A stretch of 46,876 nt of DNA from NCBI GenBank assembly GCA_946528555.1, contig CAMMYS010000007.1, positions 1-46,876 of the forward strand, read 5' to 3'. Below are positions 31,242-40,214 of this stretch, piece by piece. Source of the DNA: an uncultured Mycoplasmatota bacterium. Lineage in GTDB: Bacteria > Bacillota_I > Bacilli_A > RF39 > UBA660. Under the pieces are notes generated by a model. It ran no database searches. It worked only from the letters and a program-made list of their open reading frames with translations, and was not told the DNA's origin. A program made the translations under genes and the position numbers. Each line of letters begins with the position of its first letter. Position 1 is the first letter of the stretch.

Positions 31242-32633
31242 ATGAATAAGAAATTATTTAAAATATTATTTATATTCTTATTAATGTTTGCTATTAATGT
31301 TAAAGCAGACTATATGTTTACAGGAATAGATGTAGATTATACAACTGTATATGGTGGAGATAAAATTAATTTTAGTTTAGGTAATGATTATGTATGGGAT
31401 AAATCAATAGTAATATCTAACTATGATGAAGACGCTGATGAATATGAATATGTAAAAACTGAAGAAGGAAAATATATAGTTGAACCAATATTTATTATTG
31501 TTGATAACGATGCTTTTGAAATTGATATTTCTAATAATAAAGTTGTAAATAGCAATTATAATTTTGTAGATTATAAAAGTACTACTGATGGAAATAAAAA
31601 TATTTATGAATTTGATTTTGAATTAAATAGTCTTAGAGATGAAGATGGAAATGAATATGATGGTAAGATTGATGATATTTTAGTTAAAAATTTGGTTTTA
31701 AATGTTAAGCCATTAGCAGAATATGGTACATATTTTATAGAAGTATTAAGAACATCTGATTTTGAAGAAGATTATAATGATGAGGATCGTGTTAGAAGTA
31801 TATTACCAGTTACAGTAATAGATAGTAAATTAAAAGAAGATTCTATTAGTGAAATTACTGTTAAAAGTAATTCTAATGGTATTTCAGGAACAATTGATAA
31901 GTCTGCAGATATTACTAAAGATAAAAATAATTATGAACTATTATTCTTTAATGATACTATTGATTATACTAATGTAGTATGTAATTCTAGATGCAAGGTT
32001 ACTCATATAGGAAATGAAGCTTATATTGAAGATGAAGCAAAATCATATAACTATAAAGTTACATATGAAAGTGGAAAGAGTGAAAAATATACAGTTACTA
32101 ATATATTAGATAAAGCTAATATTAAATGTCCTTGGTTAATGGATTTTAGTAAATCAGTAATTATTGTTGGAAAAGATTTAGGTAACACAGATGAATTAAT
32201 TAACTCAATAGCATCTTCAGTAGCAAATTATGAAGATGGATTTGAAAAGTTTGTTTATGATTATAATGGCTTAAATGATACAGATAAAGAACTACTTAAG
32301 TATTTAAAAGATGATTTTGGTGAACTTGAAGAACCATATATATTTGTAGTTGAAGATAATAAAATTATCTATGAACATCAAGGATATTTAAAAGATGAAG
32401 AATTATCTAATTTATCAAAAGAAATTATTAAAAGCAAAAATGGTGTTGAAAAACCAGGTGAAACAATTACTAGTTGTGATGATGGTACATGTAATATAAA
32501 TGAAGAAAAAAATGAGTTTAATATTAAAGATTATTATATGTATATTGTCATTATATTAAGCATACTAATAATTATTTTAATACTTACGATTACAGTAATT
32601 AAAAAGAATAAAAAAGATACTATGGATTTTTAA
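31242..32633 (+). CDS. Exported single-span membrane protein, possible thioredoxin-like domain
   Basis: The protein has 463 residues. A cleavable signal peptide (LFIFLLMFAINVKA, cut near residue 22) is followed by an extracytoplasmic beta-rich region to about 280. Next is a section with DFSKSVIIVGKDLG and EEPYIFVVEDNKIIYEHQGYL that has the strand pattern of a thioredoxin-like fold, without a CxxC pair in the usual place. Near the end, CDDGTC precedes a membrane anchor (about 432-453) with a basic tail inside. Function unknown. The gene is a single unit behind a promoter that overlaps the lysS terminator. AGGTGATG lies just before the ATG. Confidence 0.7.
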   Translation: MNKKLFKILFIFLLMFAINVKADYMFTGIDVDYTTVYGGDKINFSLGNDYVWDKSIVISNYDEDADEYEYVKTEEGKYIVEPIFIIVDNDAFEIDISNNKVVNSNYNFVDYKSTTDGNKNIYEFDFELNSLRDEDGNEYDGKIDDILVKNLVLNVKPLAEYGTYFIEVLRTSDFEEDYNDEDRVRSILPVTVIDSKLKEDSISEITVKSNSNGISGTIDKSADITKDKNNYELLFFNDTIDYTNVVCNSRCKVTHIGNEAYIEDEAKSYNYKVTYESGKSEKYTVTNILDKANIKCPWLMDFSKSVIIVGKDLGNTDELINSIASSVANYEDGFEKFVYDYNGLNDTDKELLKYLKDDFGELEEPYIFVVEDNKIIYEHQGYLKDEELSNLSKEIIKSKNGVEKPGETITSCDDGTCNINEEKNEFNIKDYYMYIVIILSILIIILILTITVIKKNKKDTMDF

Positions 32634-32643
32634 AAAATATAGT

Positions 32644-32679
32644 AAAGATTATATTAATATTATTGATATAATCTTTTTT
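32644..32679 (+). terminator. Terminator before polC
   Basis: A 15-bp stem (32644-32658 with 32662-32676, one G-T pair) has a T tail. Its right arm contains TTGATA, reused as the -35 of the polC promoter. Confidence 0.88.
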
Positions 32680-32691
32680 AATTTGTATAAT
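32663..32691 (+). promoter_or_regulatory. polC promoter overlapping the terminator
   Basis: TTGATA (32663-32668) and TATAAT (32686-32691) have a 17-base spacer. The start codon follows at 32709 with a GGTGAGG site. Confidence 0.7.
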
Positions 32692-32708
32692 AATTATGGT
32701 GAGGTAAA

Positions 32709-35700
32709 ATGAAAGACAATAAGTTAGTTAGGTTTTTAAATGCAATAAATTATGATGAAAATTTTACCGATGAATTAAAAGATGCTTCTGTTAAAGAAGT
32801 TCTTTTAAATAAAAAAATAAATAAAATGACGTTAATTATAAATAATAAAGAGAATATGACTATAGAAGCATTTAAGTCTTTATATGAAGCTTCTAAAACG
32901 TTTAAAGGAGCTTCTACAGTTAGATTTAAATTTATAGTTGAAGAAGAAAAATATTTTGAAGATTATTTTAATTATTATTTTGATATTTTAATAGAAAAAT
33001 GTCCGATGTTAAAATGCATTGATAGAGATAAAATTAAGTTTGAAGATAATAATATTACTATAAGTGTTTTAAATAAAGCAGAAGAAGATAAAATAAACTC
33101 TTTAGTAGAAAATATAGTTATATTTTTAACAGATATGGGATTTAATGATGTAAGTGTATCACCTTTAATAGATGATGCTCTTCATGAAAAATTTATAAGT
33201 GAAATGGAAGAGCCTGTTAAAGAAGTAAGTGCTAAAAAAGAAAATTTAATAATTAAAGGTAAAAGTGTTATAGGTGAAATAGTTAATCTTTCAGATGTTA
33301 TGGAAGAAACAATTATTTCTAAAGTAAGTGATGAAGATAATAATGAAGAAGAAAATTCTGATTTAACTGTAGTTGAACCAAAAAAGACTAATAAAAAAAC
33401 AAAAGTTAATATTTGTGTAGAAGTTTTTGATATTAAATCTGATACTATTACATCTAGAAAAGATGGAAAGATTTGGTATAAAGTAATTTTAAAGATTACT
33501 GATTATACAAACTCTTTATCAGCAACATTATTTACTGGTGATGAAGAGAAATATGATTTTTATAATTCAAATATTAAAACAGGTAAATGGTATAAAATGA
33601 GAGGATCAATTGAATTTAATACATTTACTAGAGAAGATGAATTTACTATTGATAGTATGGAAGAAGTAGAAAAAAGTGTTGTTGAATTAAAAGATGATGC
33701 TGAAGTTAAAAGAGTTGAATTACATGCACATACTATGATGAGTCAAATGGATGGACTTACTAAAGTGGATTTAGGTGCTCATACATGTGAATTAGTAACT
33801 AGATGTATTAATATGGGATATAGGGGAGTAGCTATTACTGATCATAATGGTTGTCAAGCTTTTCCTATTGCATATCAATTGATTAAAAAACATAATAAAG
33901 GTAAAGAAGATAAAGATAAGTTTAAAGGTTTATTCGGAACAGAACTTACTTTAGTTGAAGATGAAGTTAATATTTGTTTAAGAGAACAAGATATTCCATT
34001 TGCGGGAACTGAGTTTGTTGTTTTTGATACAGAAACAACAGGTTTTAATGCTGCTAGTGGAGATCAAATGATTGAAATAGGTGCAGTTAAATTAAAAGAT
34101 GGAAATATTATAGATAGATTCGATGAATTTATTAATCCTCATAGAAAATTAAATAAAAAAATAACTGAATTAACTCAAATAACAGATGATATGCTATCTG
34201 ATGCTAGAGATGAAAAAGATGTTGTTACAGACTTTGTTAAATGGTTTGGAGATGATCCTTTAGTAGCACATAATGCTAAGTTTGATATTTCATTTTTAGA
34301 AATAGCAATGAAGAGAAGTAATTTAGGTGATCTTAAAAATACTGTTTTAGATACATTAGAATTATCTAGAACATTAGATCAAGGATTTGCTCGTCATAGT
34401 TTAAGTGCTCTTGTTAAAAGATATGATGTTCCATTTGATGAAGAAGCACATCATAGAGCAGATTATGATGCTGAAGGAACAGCTTTAGTGTTTGCTAAAA
34501 TGATTAAGAAAATGGATAATCAACATATTGAAAAAATAACTGATTTATCTAAATTAGTATCTAAAGATGAAATGTATAAGTTTGGTAGAACATATCATTT
34601 TAATGCTATTGCTTTAAATAGAAATGGACTTAAAAATTTATTTAAAATAATATCTCTTGCTAATACTGTATATTTTTATAAAACACCAAGAATACCTAGA
34701 AGTGTATTATCAACACTAAGAGATGGTTTATTAATAGGTAGTGGTTGTTATGAATCAGAAGTATTTGTAGAAGCAAGAAGTAAAGAAGATGAAGAACTTA
34801 CAAATATAATTAATTTCTATGATTATGTTGAGGTTCAACCACCTGAAGTATATGGTCATTTAATACAAACTAGTGATTTTGCTAATGTTTTAGAACTTAA
34901 AAATTATATTTCTAAAATTATTGATGCTACTAAGAGTGCTGGAAAAATCATAGTAGCAACAGGTGATGTTCACCATTTTACTCGTGAAGACAAAATATAT
35001 AGAGAAATTATTATTAATCAAAAAGTTCCTGGTGGTGGAAGACATCCACTTGCTAAAAATGAGATTAAAGAAATACCATCTATGCACTTTAGAACTACTA
35101 ATGAAATGTTAGAAGACTTTAACTTCTTAGATCCAAAACTTGCATATGAAATAGTAGTAACAAATACAAATAAAGTACTTGATATGGTAGGTGAGTTTGA
35201 AGTTATTATTGATACAGGAGGAGTACCTTTTTCACCAAAAGTAAGAAGTGATGATGGTAAAAGCTATTTAGATTGTCCTAAAGTTGTTACTGAACTTGTA
35301 TTTAATAAAGCTGAAGAATTATATGGAAGCCCATTACCATATAATATTGAAGAAAGAATTAGCAAAGAATTATATGGAGATGCTATATATAAATATTGGA
35401 ATACAAAATTATTAAATGAAAATCCTAATATTGATAATGAAGAATTAACTAAAAAAACATTTGAAAATATTCATAATACATTAATTAAAGGTTTTGATGA
35501 AGTTAAATCTAAATTAAGAGAGTATGTTATTGATAATTGGAAAGATGATGATGGTGAACAAACTGATGAATCTATTTCTAAGAAAATTAAGAAAACTCTT
35601 GGAGGTATTATTGGTGGAGGATTTGATCCAATATATTTAATAGCTCAAAGACTTGTTAAACACTCTAATGATGATGGTTATTTAGTTGGTTCAAGAGGTA

Positions 35701-37412
35701 GTGTTGGTAGTAGTTTTGTTGCTACATTAATGGGAATTACTGAAGTTAACCCATTACCAGCACATTATAGATGTTTAAAATGCAAACATAGTATATTTGA
35801 TGATGAAGATGGAAGCGCACTTGGTTCTAAGTATTCAAGTGGTTTTGATTTACCTGATAAAGTATGCCCAAAATGTGGAAGTATGATGAAAAAAGATGGT
35901 CAAGATATGCCATTTGCTACTTTCTTAGGATTTAATGCAGATAAAGTACCAGATATAGATTTAAACTTCTCAGATTTAAATCAAGCAAGTGCTCACGAAT
36001 ATACTAAAGTATTATTTGGAGTAGATAATGTATATAGAGCTGGTACTATTGGTACAGTAGCTGATAAAACAGCATATGGTTTTGTTAAAGGATATTTTGA
36101 AGATAAAGGTATAGTTAATAAAAGTAATGCTGAAATTGAAAGACTTGCTATTGGAATAACTGGCGTTAAAAGAACAACTGGTCAACACCCTGGCGGTATA
36201 GTTGTTGTTCCAGATTACATGGAAGTATCTGATTTTACACCATTCCAATATCCTGCAGATGATGTAAACTCTGCATGGAGAACAACACACTTTGATTATC
36301 ACTCTTTAGAAGAAGATTTATTAAAATTAGATATTTTAGGTCATAGTGATCCAACTCAATTAAGACAAATACAAGATCAAAGTCATACTAATGTAACAGA
36401 TGTTCCTATGGATGATAAAGATACTATGAGTATTTTTTCTAGTACAGATGTACTTGGAGTTACTAATGAAGAAATTATGTGTCCTACAGGTACACTTGGT
36501 ATACCTGAGTTTGGTACTAATTTTACTATTGGTATGGTTAATGAAACTAAGCCAACTACATTTGCAGAACTTGTTAAAATATCTGGTCTTTCACATGGTA
36601 CAGATGTATGGCTAGGTAATGCAAGAGATTTATGTACTCCTGATGCTGATGGAAATATTAAAGTTCCATTTAAAGAAGTTATTGGATGTCGTGATGATAT
36701 AATGGTTTATTTGATGTATAAAGGTTTAGAACCAATTAAAGCATTTAAAATAATGGAATTTGTTCGTAAAGGTAAGGCATCTAAAGATAAAGCAACTTGG
36801 GAAGAACATAGAAAGACGATGGAAGAAGCTGGTATTGAAGATTGGTTTATTGATTCATGTCAAAAAATAAAATATATGTTCCCTAAAGCACATGCTGCTG
36901 CATATGTAACAAGTGCATTTAGAATAGCTTGGTATAAAGTACATATGCCAGTATATTTTTATTCATCATGGTTTAGTACAAAAGCTACAGACTTTGATAT
37001 TGAATCTATGATAGGTGGATATGATTCTATTAAAAATAGATTGATTGAAATTAAAGAAAAAGGATTTGATGCTACTAATAAAGAATCAGGTATTAAAGAA
37101 TGTTTAAATGTTGCACTTGAAATGGCAGCAAGAGGTATCAAAGTAGCTAAATTTGATTTATATAAAAGTAAAGGTAAAATATTTGAAGTAGAAGATGATA
37201 AAACTATAATACCTCCATTTATTACAATAGATGGTTTAGGTGAAACAGTTGCTATGAATATTGAAAATGAAGCTAAGAAAAAGCCATTTATTAGTATTGA
37301 AGATTTTCAAAATAGATGCAAAGTTTCTCAAACACTAGTTGATAAAATGAGAGGTATGGGTATATTTGATGGAATGAGTGAATCATCTCAATTATCGCTA
37401 TTTGATTTATAG
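32709..37412 (+). CDS. polC: DNA polymerase III alpha subunit, PolC type
   Basis: The protein has 1567 residues, slightly longer than the usual 1430-1470. It is the replicative polymerase of low-G+C Gram-positives with a built-in proofreading exonuclease. Order: an N-terminal domain and OB fold (to about 330), the first PHP part ELHAHTMMSQMDGL at about 337, the DnaQ-like exonuclease FVVFDTETTGF at about 435 with HHRADYDAEGT completing its site, and the second PHP part GKIIVATGDVHHF. The polymerase core follows with a zinc site (CLKCKH at about 1022, CPKCGS at about 1054), PDIDLNFSDLN at about 1081 (catalytic aspartates) and TTGQHPGGIVVVP. All catalytic motifs look intact. A lipoprotein gene follows after nine bases. 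Confidence 0.97.
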   Translation: MKDNKLVRFLNAINYDENFTDELKDASVKEVLLNKKINKMTLIINNKENMTIEAFKSLYEASKTFKGASTVRFKFIVEEEKYFEDYFNYYFDILIEKCPMLKCIDRDKIKFEDNNITISVLNKAEEDKINSLVENIVIFLTDMGFNDVSVSPLIDDALHEKFISEMEEPVKEVSAKKENLIIKGKSVIGEIVNLSDVMEETIISKVSDEDNNEEENSDLTVVEPKKTNKKTKVNICVEVFDIKSDTITSRKDGKIWYKVILKITDYTNSLSATLFTGDEEKYDFYNSNIKTGKWYKMRGSIEFNTFTREDEFTIDSMEEVEKSVVELKDDAEVKRVELHAHTMMSQMDGLTKVDLGAHTCELVTRCINMGYRGVAITDHNGCQAFPIAYQLIKKHNKGKEDKDKFKGLFGTELTLVEDEVNICLREQDIPFAGTEFVVFDTETTGFNAASGDQMIEIGAVKLKDGNIIDRFDEFINPHRKLNKKITELTQITDDMLSDARDEKDVVTDFVKWFGDDPLVAHNAKFDISFLEIAMKRSNLGDLKNTVLDTLELSRTLDQGFARHSLSALVKRYDVPFDEEAHHRADYDAEGTALVFAKMIKKMDNQHIEKITDLSKLVSKDEMYKFGRTYHFNAIALNRNGLKNLFKIISLANTVYFYKTPRIPRSVLSTLRDGLLIGSGCYESEVFVEARSKEDEELTNIINFYDYVEVQPPEVYGHLIQTSDFANVLELKNYISKIIDATKSAGKIIVATGDVHHFTREDKIYREIIINQKVPGGGRHPLAKNEIKEIPSMHFRTTNEMLEDFNFLDPKLAYEIVVTNTNKVLDMVGEFEVIIDTGGVPFSPKVRSDDGKSYLDCPKVVTELVFNKAEELYGSPLPYNIEERISKELYGDAIYKYWNTKLLNENPNIDNEELTKKTFENIHNTLIKGFDEVKSKLREYVIDNWKDDDGEQTDESISKKIKKTLGGIIGGGFDPIYLIAQRLVKHSNDDGYLVGSRGSVGSSFVATLMGITEVNPLPAHYRCLKCKHSIFDDEDGSALGSKYSSGFDLPDKVCPKCGSMMKKDGQDMPFATFLGFNADKVPDIDLNFSDLNQASAHEYTKVLFGVDNVYRAGTIGTVADKTAYGFVKGYFEDKGIVNKSNAEIERLAIGITGVKRTTGQHPGGIVVVPDYMEVSDFTPFQYPADDVNSAWRTTHFDYHSLEEDLLKLDILGHSDPTQLRQIQDQSHTNVTDVPMDDKDTMSIFSSTDVLGVTNEEIMCPTGTLGIPEFGTNFTIGMVNETKPTTFAELVKISGLSHGTDVWLGNARDLCTPDADGNIKVPFKEVIGCRDDIMVYLMYKGLEPIKAFKIMEFVRKGKASKDKATWEEHRKTMEEAGIEDWFIDSCQKIKYMFPKAHAAAYVTSAFRIAWYKVHMPVYFYSSWFSTKATDFDIESMIGGYDSIKNRLIEIKEKGFDATNKESGIKECLNVALEMAARGIKVAKFDLYKSKGKIFEVEDDKTIIPPFITIDGLGETVAMNIENEAKKKPFISIEDFQNRCKVSQTLVDKMRGMGIFDGMSESSQLSLFDL

Positions 37413-37421
37413 GAGGTTTTT

Positions 37422-38015
37422 ATGAAAAAGATATTATTAATATTATTTATGGTTTTAATATTATTTGGATGTAAAAAGGAAGAAATACCAGTTGAAGAAA
37501 ATAATACTACTGTTGTTGAAAGAACAGAAGAAGAAAAAAAGATGTATGATTTTCTTACAACTAATGTTCTTACAACATCTATACTTTCAGAAAATAGATG
37601 TTTAGTATTTACTGAAGATGGTAGATTTTTAAGATATTATAGTTCTGAATTATTGTTTCCAACATCTCAAAATGTATTATTAATTGCAGGAACTTATGAG
37701 TATAAAGATAACACTTTATATATGAATAATAAGGTACGTTATAGCCTTGATTATGATAAAGATACTAATAGTATTCTTTTTAATAAAACTGATGATAATA
37801 GAACATATAAATATGAGAATTATCCTTTAGTAGATAAAGAATCTTATGGGGAAAGACGTATATATGCTGGTGGATATAATATATTTAGATTAGATATAGC
37901 TGATCCAGAAAAAGTGCCTGAAGCATTATCTACATATTTGAAAAATAGTTTATTAAATGATTTGCAAGATTTTGATTTAGATAAGGTTAAATCACTAGAA
38001 GGGCCATTTGAATAG
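37422..38015 (+). CDS. Lipoprotein of unknown function
   Basis: The protein has 197 residues. MKKILLILFMVLILFGC is a lipoprotein signal with lipobox LFGC and Cys17. The mature part has a beta-rich core (LIAGTYEYKDNTLYMNNKVRY) like small lipocalin-type domains, resembling a stretch of the membrane protein at 1544. AGGAGG lies before the ATG, nine bases after polC, so it may be transcribed with polC. Its stop lies just before the next gene. No family was recognised. Confidence 0.7.
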   Translation: MKKILLILFMVLILFGCKKEEIPVEENNTTVVERTEEEKKMYDFLTTNVLTTSILSENRCLVFTEDGRFLRYYSSELLFPTSQNVLLIAGTYEYKDNTLYMNNKVRYSLDYDKDTNSILFNKTDDNRTYKYENYPLVDKESYGERRIYAGGYNIFRLDIADPEKVPEALSTYLKNSLLNDLQDFDLDKVKSLEGPFE

Positions 38016-38016
38016 T

Positions 38017-38766
38017 ATGAGGATAGTAGTTTTAGGAAGTAGTAGTAGTGGTAATTCTACGTTTGTAGAATTATCAAATAAAAAGTTTTTAATTGATGCT
38101 GGATTAGGATTCAATGATATTAAAAATAAATTATATGATATAGGTGTTTCTAGTGATGAATTAGATTTTATAATAGTGACACATGCTCACAGCGATCATG
38201 TTAAAAGCATTCATTCATTTAATAGAGTATATAATACGAAAATATATATTTCTAAAGATACTTTTGATGAATATGGTAAATCTGAATTAATAAAAAATTA
38301 TGAATTTATTGATGATGTTGATAATATTGATGATATTAAACTTATAAAAGTACCAATTAGTCATGATAAAAAAGGATATGGTTATATATTTGAAACTAAG
38401 GATAATTCACTTGCATATATAACTGATACTGGTATGATTCATTCTAAATATCATAAATATTTTATGAATAAACAAGTATATTTATTTGAAAGTAATCATG
38501 ATGTTGAAATGGAAATGAATGGTTCTAAAGATGAGATGACTAAAATAAGAAATATTGGTGATGAAGGACACTTATCTAATGAAGAATGCGCCATGTATTT
38601 AAATAGATTTATTGGTGATAATACTAAAATAATTTGTTTAATGCATATATCTGAAAATGACAATACTTATGAATTAGCATACAAAGTAAATAGGGAAGCA
38701 ATAGATAAAAATATAGATATAATTGTATCTAAAAAAGATGAAATAAGCGATATTATAGAAATATAG
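38017..38766 (+). CDS. Metallo-beta-lactamase-fold hydrolase, WalJ/YycJ-like
   Basis: The protein has 249 residues. The start MRIVVLGSSSSGNST matches the YycJ/WalJ N terminus. THAHSDH (55-61) is the metal-binding HxHxDH motif, followed by DTG (about 135) and the later CLMHISENDN. Members are predicted 5'-3' nucleases linked to cell-wall control or DNA repair. In many Bacillota the gene sits beside walRK, but not here. The ATG at 38017 is one base after the previous stop. TTG 38008 is closer to a GAAGGG site, but it would add only three residues before the family motif, so the start is slightly uncertain. Confidence 0.9.
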   Translation: MRIVVLGSSSSGNSTFVELSNKKFLIDAGLGFNDIKNKLYDIGVSSDELDFIIVTHAHSDHVKSIHSFNRVYNTKIYISKDTFDEYGKSELIKNYEFIDDVDNIDDIKLIKVPISHDKKGYGYIFETKDNSLAYITDTGMIHSKYHKYFMNKQVYLFESNHDVEMEMNGSKDEMTKIRNIGDEGHLSNEECAMYLNRFIGDNTKIICLMHISENDNTYELAYKVNREAIDKNIDIIVSKKDEISDIIEI

Positions 38767-38776
38767 AGGTGTTTAT

Positions 38777-39034
38777 ATGAATAAAATGGAAATTGTTTTA
38801 GATGATGGAACAACCATGGAATATGAAGTAATATTAATATATAAGTCTAGTATTACTGATAAACAATATATTGTTTATACTGATGGTAAAAAAACTATTA
38901 ATAATGAGAATAATTATTATATTTGTATTTTTAATAATAATTCTAAAACAAAATTGGAAGAAATTACTGATGAAAATGAATTTAATTTAATTAAATCAGA
39001 AGTAGAAAAGATTTTAGGTGATAAAAATGAATGA
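38777..39034 (+). CDS. DUF1292 family small protein
   Basis: The protein has 85 residues. The DUF1292/YrzB pattern is present: EIVLDDGTTMEYEVILIYK, then QYIVYTDG and YICIF near the middle, and a helical end. The family is common in Bacillota, usually near yrrK/ruvX and alaS, and has no established function. The location here, overlapping a membrane metallopeptidase gene by eight bases, is different. A GAGGT site precedes the ATG by six bases. Confidence 0.82.
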   Translation: MNKMEIVLDDGTTMEYEVILIYKSSITDKQYIVYTDGKKTINNENNYYICIFNNNSKTKLEEITDENEFNLIKSEVEKILGDKNE

Positions 39035-40139
39035 TGCATCATTATTAGAAATGCTACTTATTGGTTTTAGTTGCATTATTTTTGCAGCTCCAATCATAAG
39101 AACTTTTATTGTTAAGCAAGATAATGATATATTTTTAAAGGCAAAAGTTCCTGTAAATATAAAGGAAGTAAAATTTTCACCAGATGTTTTAAGACAAATT
39201 GATAGTTTTGATATAAATAATATACAAGAGAAATATAGAAGTGATATTAAATTATTTATAGAGACAATCAAGCAAAACTTTGATGATGAATCACTAAATA
39301 TTTTACATAACAATTTAAATACTTTTGCAGTTGAAGATTTTGAAAATCTTGATAATAAATCTAAGTATAAGATGAAACATACAGCTGCTGCATATTGGTT
39401 TGATGAAAATAAAGTTATAATATATCATCATGATAATTTACCAGTTTATTTACCTCATGAATTACTTCATTTATGTAGTACTATAGAAAAAGATGGTATA
39501 ACATATAGTGGTTTTGCTCAAGTAAATCCAGAAAAGGAAGTTTATTTTGGACAAGGATTAAATGAAGGATATACTCAATATTTATGTGAAAAATATTTTG
39601 TAAAAGATGAAAACAATAATTTTCATGGGTATTTTGTTGATAATGCTAGATTAATTGAAAATGTTGTTGGAAAAGATAAAATGCAATCATATTATATGAA
39701 AGCTGACTTGCGTTCTTTGATAGATGAATTAAAAAGATATTCTACAGAAGAAGAAATAATGCAATTTATTAATAATTTAGATTTAGTATATTTATTAACT
39801 TCTGAATTTGATCGTAATTTATCTAATATTAATGAAAAATTGTCAGATGTTATGAGAAATATTAGTTCATTTTTAGTACATATCAATATAGAAAAATATA
39901 AAGAATTAAATATTGAATTATATAATTCAGGGCAACATAATCTTATGGTTAAAAGTAAAGAAGATTTTATTGCATTTATTAATAAAACAATTGATGAATT
40001 GCCTGATTCATTTACATTTTATGGCATTTATCCATTTGATTTTAGTGTACGTAGAGAAGATTGTATTAACGAGTTTAATAATCATGTTGAAGAAGCTTGG
40101 CAGAGTATAGAAGAATTAAAAAACTCTAGAAATTTATAA
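39027..40139 (+). CDS. Membrane-anchored zinc metallopeptidase (HExxH, gluzincin-type)
   Basis: The protein has 370 residues. One membrane span (about 7-27) anchors a large domain. Residues 144-148 are HELLH (HExxH zinc site), and GLNEGYTQYL supplies Glu180 as a probable third ligand, 32 residues after the second His, typical of gluzincins. The region after residue 190 is helical. Whether the catalytic domain faces inside or outside is unclear. The ATG at 39027, behind AGGTGAT, lies eight bases inside the DUF1292 gene; GTG 39018 is rejected because it is part of that site. The substrate is unknown. It is the last gene before a terminator. Confidence 0.82.
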   Translation: MNDASLLEMLLIGFSCIIFAAPIIRTFIVKQDNDIFLKAKVPVNIKEVKFSPDVLRQIDSFDINNIQEKYRSDIKLFIETIKQNFDDESLNILHNNLNTFAVEDFENLDNKSKYKMKHTAAAYWFDENKVIIYHHDNLPVYLPHELLHLCSTIEKDGITYSGFAQVNPEKEVYFGQGLNEGYTQYLCEKYFVKDENNNFHGYFVDNARLIENVVGKDKMQSYYMKADLRSLIDELKRYSTEEEIMQFINNLDLVYLLTSEFDRNLSNINEKLSDVMRNISSFLVHINIEKYKELNIELYNSGQHNLMVKSKEDFIAFINKTIDELPDSFTFYGIYPFDFSVRREDCINEFNNHVEEAWQSIEELKNSRNL

Positions 40140-40140
40140 T

Positions 40141-40170
40141 AAAAGAAGTTATAGAAATAACTTCTTTTTT
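40141..40170 (+). terminator. Terminator after the metallopeptidase gene
   Basis: A 12-bp stem AAAAGAAGTTAT (40141-40152) pairs with 40157-40168 and is followed by Ts. Confidence 0.9.
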
Positions 40171-40181
40171 ATATGCATATA

Positions 40182-40190
40182 TGATAAAAT
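40182..40190 (+). promoter_or_regulatory. Extended -10 promoter (TGATAAAAT)
   Basis: TGATAAAAT lies 24 bases before the ATG at 40215. The same nine bases occur in front of polA (44072-44080) and, on the other strand, the dehydrogenase gene. Confidence 0.45.
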
Positions 40191-40214
40191 ATTAATAGTG
40201 GAGTTGTTTTAATT

